This document shows, piece after piece, positions 18,183 to 20,299 of a DNA stretch of 20,299 nt. The translations under genes and the position numbers were made by a program. The stretch spans positions 1 through 20,299 of the forward strand of contig JAWQRM010000713.1 in the NCBI GenBank assembly GCA_033557675.1. The letters run 5' to 3'. Within the stretch, counting starts at the first letter, position 1; every line of letters starts with the position of its first letter. This DNA comes from Coptodactyla brooksi (lineage: Eukaryota; Arthropoda; Insecta; Coleoptera; Scarabaeidae). A model generated the notes under the pieces. That model worked only from the letters and a program-made list of their open reading frames with translations, was not told the origin of the DNA and searched no databases.

Positions 18183-18490
18183 GAAGAGTATTATTTCATG
18201 TCCATTACGTCCATTATATCCATGTATATCTGGGCCACCTATAATACACGATCCACATTGTCTTCTCATCGAGTTCCGTACGCCTGCAAAAATTCCTGAT
18301 CTGTTCCTGATGATAGAATAACTCTGTTCAATACATTGTGCCTGTAGAGTTTGTACTGTAGTAATGGAGGTTCTAAAAACGAGTACGGTAAGATGACCGC
18401 ACAAGTAAAAGTCAAGCGGATTGAGATCGTAAGATCTAGCCGAACATCCAACTGGAGCTCCTCTTTCAACCCACCTCCCATGATAGCAAT
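18183..18490 (-). pseudogene. Tc1/mariner-superfamily transposase, C-terminal fragment
   Basis: Minus-strand translation gives GRWVERGAPVGCSARSYDL, NPLDFYLCGHLTVLVF, then IIRNRSGIFAGVRNSMRRQC before TGA. This is the C-terminal end of a widespread insect DDE transposase family, where the third acidic residue sits in an NPLDFFLWG-type motif (Asp present here), followed by a helix ending in 'IRNTPGIF..VR.S' and a Cys-rich tail. About 100 residues are present; the DNA-binding and central catalytic regions are absent. Pro of the usual SPDL is replaced by Tyr. It abuts the end of the Penelope-like element, so one may have inserted beside or into the other. Confidence 0.82.
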
Positions 18491-18578
18491 TGTTGAGATA
18501 TTATCAGAATTGTGAATTTGGAACTTTTAGTTTTGTAACAAGCTAATCACTGATTACCACCTCACAGAAACACGAAAC

Positions 18579-18610
18579 GTTTCGCCGACAAAGTCGGTAT
18601 CGTCGGGACT
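18579..18610 (-). other. Third copy of the CNGANGAT...GAAAC structured motif
   Basis: On the minus strand: gtcccgacgataccgac, ttt, gtcggcgaaacg. A perfect 5-bp stem, ccgac/gtcgg (+ strand 18585-18589 with 18593-18597), with a three-base loop precedes GAAACG by one base. This is the best-formed of the three motif copies. No reverse transcriptase sequence was recognised on its 5' side. Confidence 0.5.
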
Positions 18611-20236
18611 CACCAGAGACAAGGTACATAGATGTCACCTGCCCTATGCGCAACATTGCTAAGAAGTGGATACTGGAGGTGGAAAATCTACAATTTAAAA
18701 GAATGATGAAGTTTGTTGCATCGATGGACTTTTCCTTTTACAGAAAAGTAAAAAAAAAAACACCGGGCTTTAATTTAACGGAGAACACAAAGGAAAACTA
18801 ACAAAACATTAGCTTTTTTGAAAAAATTGAAGGTAGAACTCTCGTGAATCATACTTCCATTTCGGAAAATTAGAGACAAAGAAAGATATTTATTTTTAAA
18901 TACGAGCATATAAGCAATTCATGAGCTGTATATGAAATTCGCTTGCGGTGACTACCAGCACATCTTTCAGTTTGTAAAACATGAAAAATTATTTTTAAAT
19001 GTGTTTCTTACATCAAATTGATTCTTGTCTTATAAACTTATTAATAAATTTAGTTAGTGATTCAATCTACGTTCAGTAAATCAAGAAGAAAATAACTGTA
19101 CAAATATGAAATGGTGTTATACCGTAGTGGCGTCATCAACATTAATAAACTTAACTTGTAATTCCCATGACTTGAAGGGAAATGAACGTGAAACGTCTCA
19201 ATCCACTTTTCATGGCAAAACCAAACGACCAATCAGCCCTAATTGGCCGCTTAATAACTGCAGGAACTCCGTAACTAATTCCCGTACCGTTGATCGTTTT
19301 ATCAATTTTTAGCTCCATATGTCAATAAGAAAAAGAAAATAAAACATTAGCGTCGTCGCATCGATGTCGCAAGAGAATAAACTGTATATAAGCAAAGTTG
19401 AGAAATGGTGGAATTCGAATGAGATGCGAGATTCGTGGTCGGTTCCCACACTTAATGATCTGGTTATTATTTCCTCCTCGCGCATACCGCCAATCCAGCA
19501 AGCGCTGGCCAGCTCGAGTCTGAGCGGACCATGGGAATGAGGGTTCCTATTAATATACAGTAGGCGGACTAATTATTAAAAATGACGCCCGGCGATTGTC
19601 TTTTTTTACGTCGCCGAGAAAAATTCCCACAAAGCCGCGATTTCTTCCTGAGATTCTGTTAACACACTGTGGGAAGGTAGGTAATGTAAGTAGTAAGGGA
19701 GGAAGTAAGAGGTCTGAGCAGTTAAGGAATAAGAAATATAAGCATGTGAAAATGTAGCACTTCCGCACAGTGTAATCTCTGCCTTTTGTTATCTTCAGTA
19801 TAATGGGAATTTGATAATTACGAGTTGCTGTTTAACTGTGCTATTGTAAGGGGAGAATAATTGTTCGTGTATGTGTACTTAGTACGTCCGTCCCACGGAT
19901 ATTCGGCAAAAGGAATTTCATTTCGCGTGTGTATGTAAACGTACATATCAATTAATTCGTGGAATACATGTTTTATGTACACATGTTTTAAGAATTGTTC
20001 TGACTGACAAACACGCGAACAGGTGGGCAGTTCTACAAGAATGAAATTATTGAGCGAAAATTAAGTTCTCTTTAATAAAAAAAGTCCATATTATGTAAGT
20101 TACGTACCCACAGTAGACCGCAAAATAATTTAAAAAAAGTACTGTATCAAGAACAGAACTGTATATCTAAGTACTTCGTACATTATTTATGAATATACAT
20201 ATGGTATATTTTTTTAAGTATATTTTTTTATATGAG
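18611..20236. other. Non-coding stretch, no gene recognised
   Basis: ORFs at 19106-19312 (+) and 19550-19768 (-) match nothing I know. The part at about 19340-19700 is visibly less AT-rich than the rest of the window, with words such as gcgctggccagctcgagtc. It could be an unrecognised repeat or an upstream regulatory region; nothing in it decides between these. The end (19930-20220) is low-complexity AT with repeated tacatgtttta words. Confidence 0.35.
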
Positions 20237-20299
20237 AAAAACGGAAGTCTGTGGTCTCGTAGTTATTGGAGTTGATAAACACCTTAACCACACCAAGAT
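20237..20299 (+). mobile_element. SINE head, third copy, cut by the window end
   Basis: aaaaacggaagtctgtggtc, tcgtagttattggagttgat and accttaaccacaccaagat match the + strand unit at 8141-8201 nearly throughout. The copy continues beyond the window. Being separate from the intronic pair, it shows that the unit is a dispersed family. Confidence 0.75.

Overview
The window looks like nuclear DNA from an insect. It is strongly AT-rich, and its only clearly functional gene is an intron-split animal gene. The rest is decayed insect-type mobile elements. No bacterial-style operons, CRISPR arrays, rRNA genes or intact tRNA genes were seen. The order of insect cannot be settled from this sequence.

The anchor is the 3' end of Suppressor of Hairless, Su(H) (RBPJ/CSL), the DNA-binding effector of Notch signalling, on the + strand. 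Two coding exons (7353-7741 and 9547-9844) encode the distal beta-trefoil and the C-terminal IPT/TIG domain up to the stop. They have clean AG/GT junctions and a matching split Arg codon. The Rel-homology N-terminal part was not found, so positions 1-7352 are probably the tail of a long upstream intron. The 1805-bp intron between the exons holds an inverted pair of tRNA-like SINE units and a broken transposase.

Region by region: 1-972 has two oppositely oriented Tc1-like transposase relics. 1143-4410 has two copies of an unnamed repeat; a TTAA-flanked, roughly 600-bp MITE-like element is nested in the second. Between those copies lies a tandem ~196-bp duplication carrying sequence like the inner repeats of Tc1/Sleeping Beauty ends. 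4711-5207 is a mariner relic. 7353-9844 is Su(H). 10480-11400 is a decayed Tc1/mariner-type transposase on the minus strand. 12877-13150 is a non-LTR retrotransposon RT fragment. 15401-15941 (minus) is a probable broken insect odorant receptor. 16440-18122 is a Penelope-like element with a recognisable RT but no visible GIY-YIG endonuclease. 18183-18490 (minus) is another transposase tail. 20237-20299 is the start of a third SINE copy.

Apart from Su(H), nothing here looks functional. The observations most worth following up are a structured CTGA...GAAAC motif at the Penelope-like element's end that recurs twice elsewhere, the SINE inverted repeat inside a Su(H) intron, the nested MITE, several perfect short-loop inverted repeats, and the odorant receptor remnant. 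I saw no convincing wholly new system.
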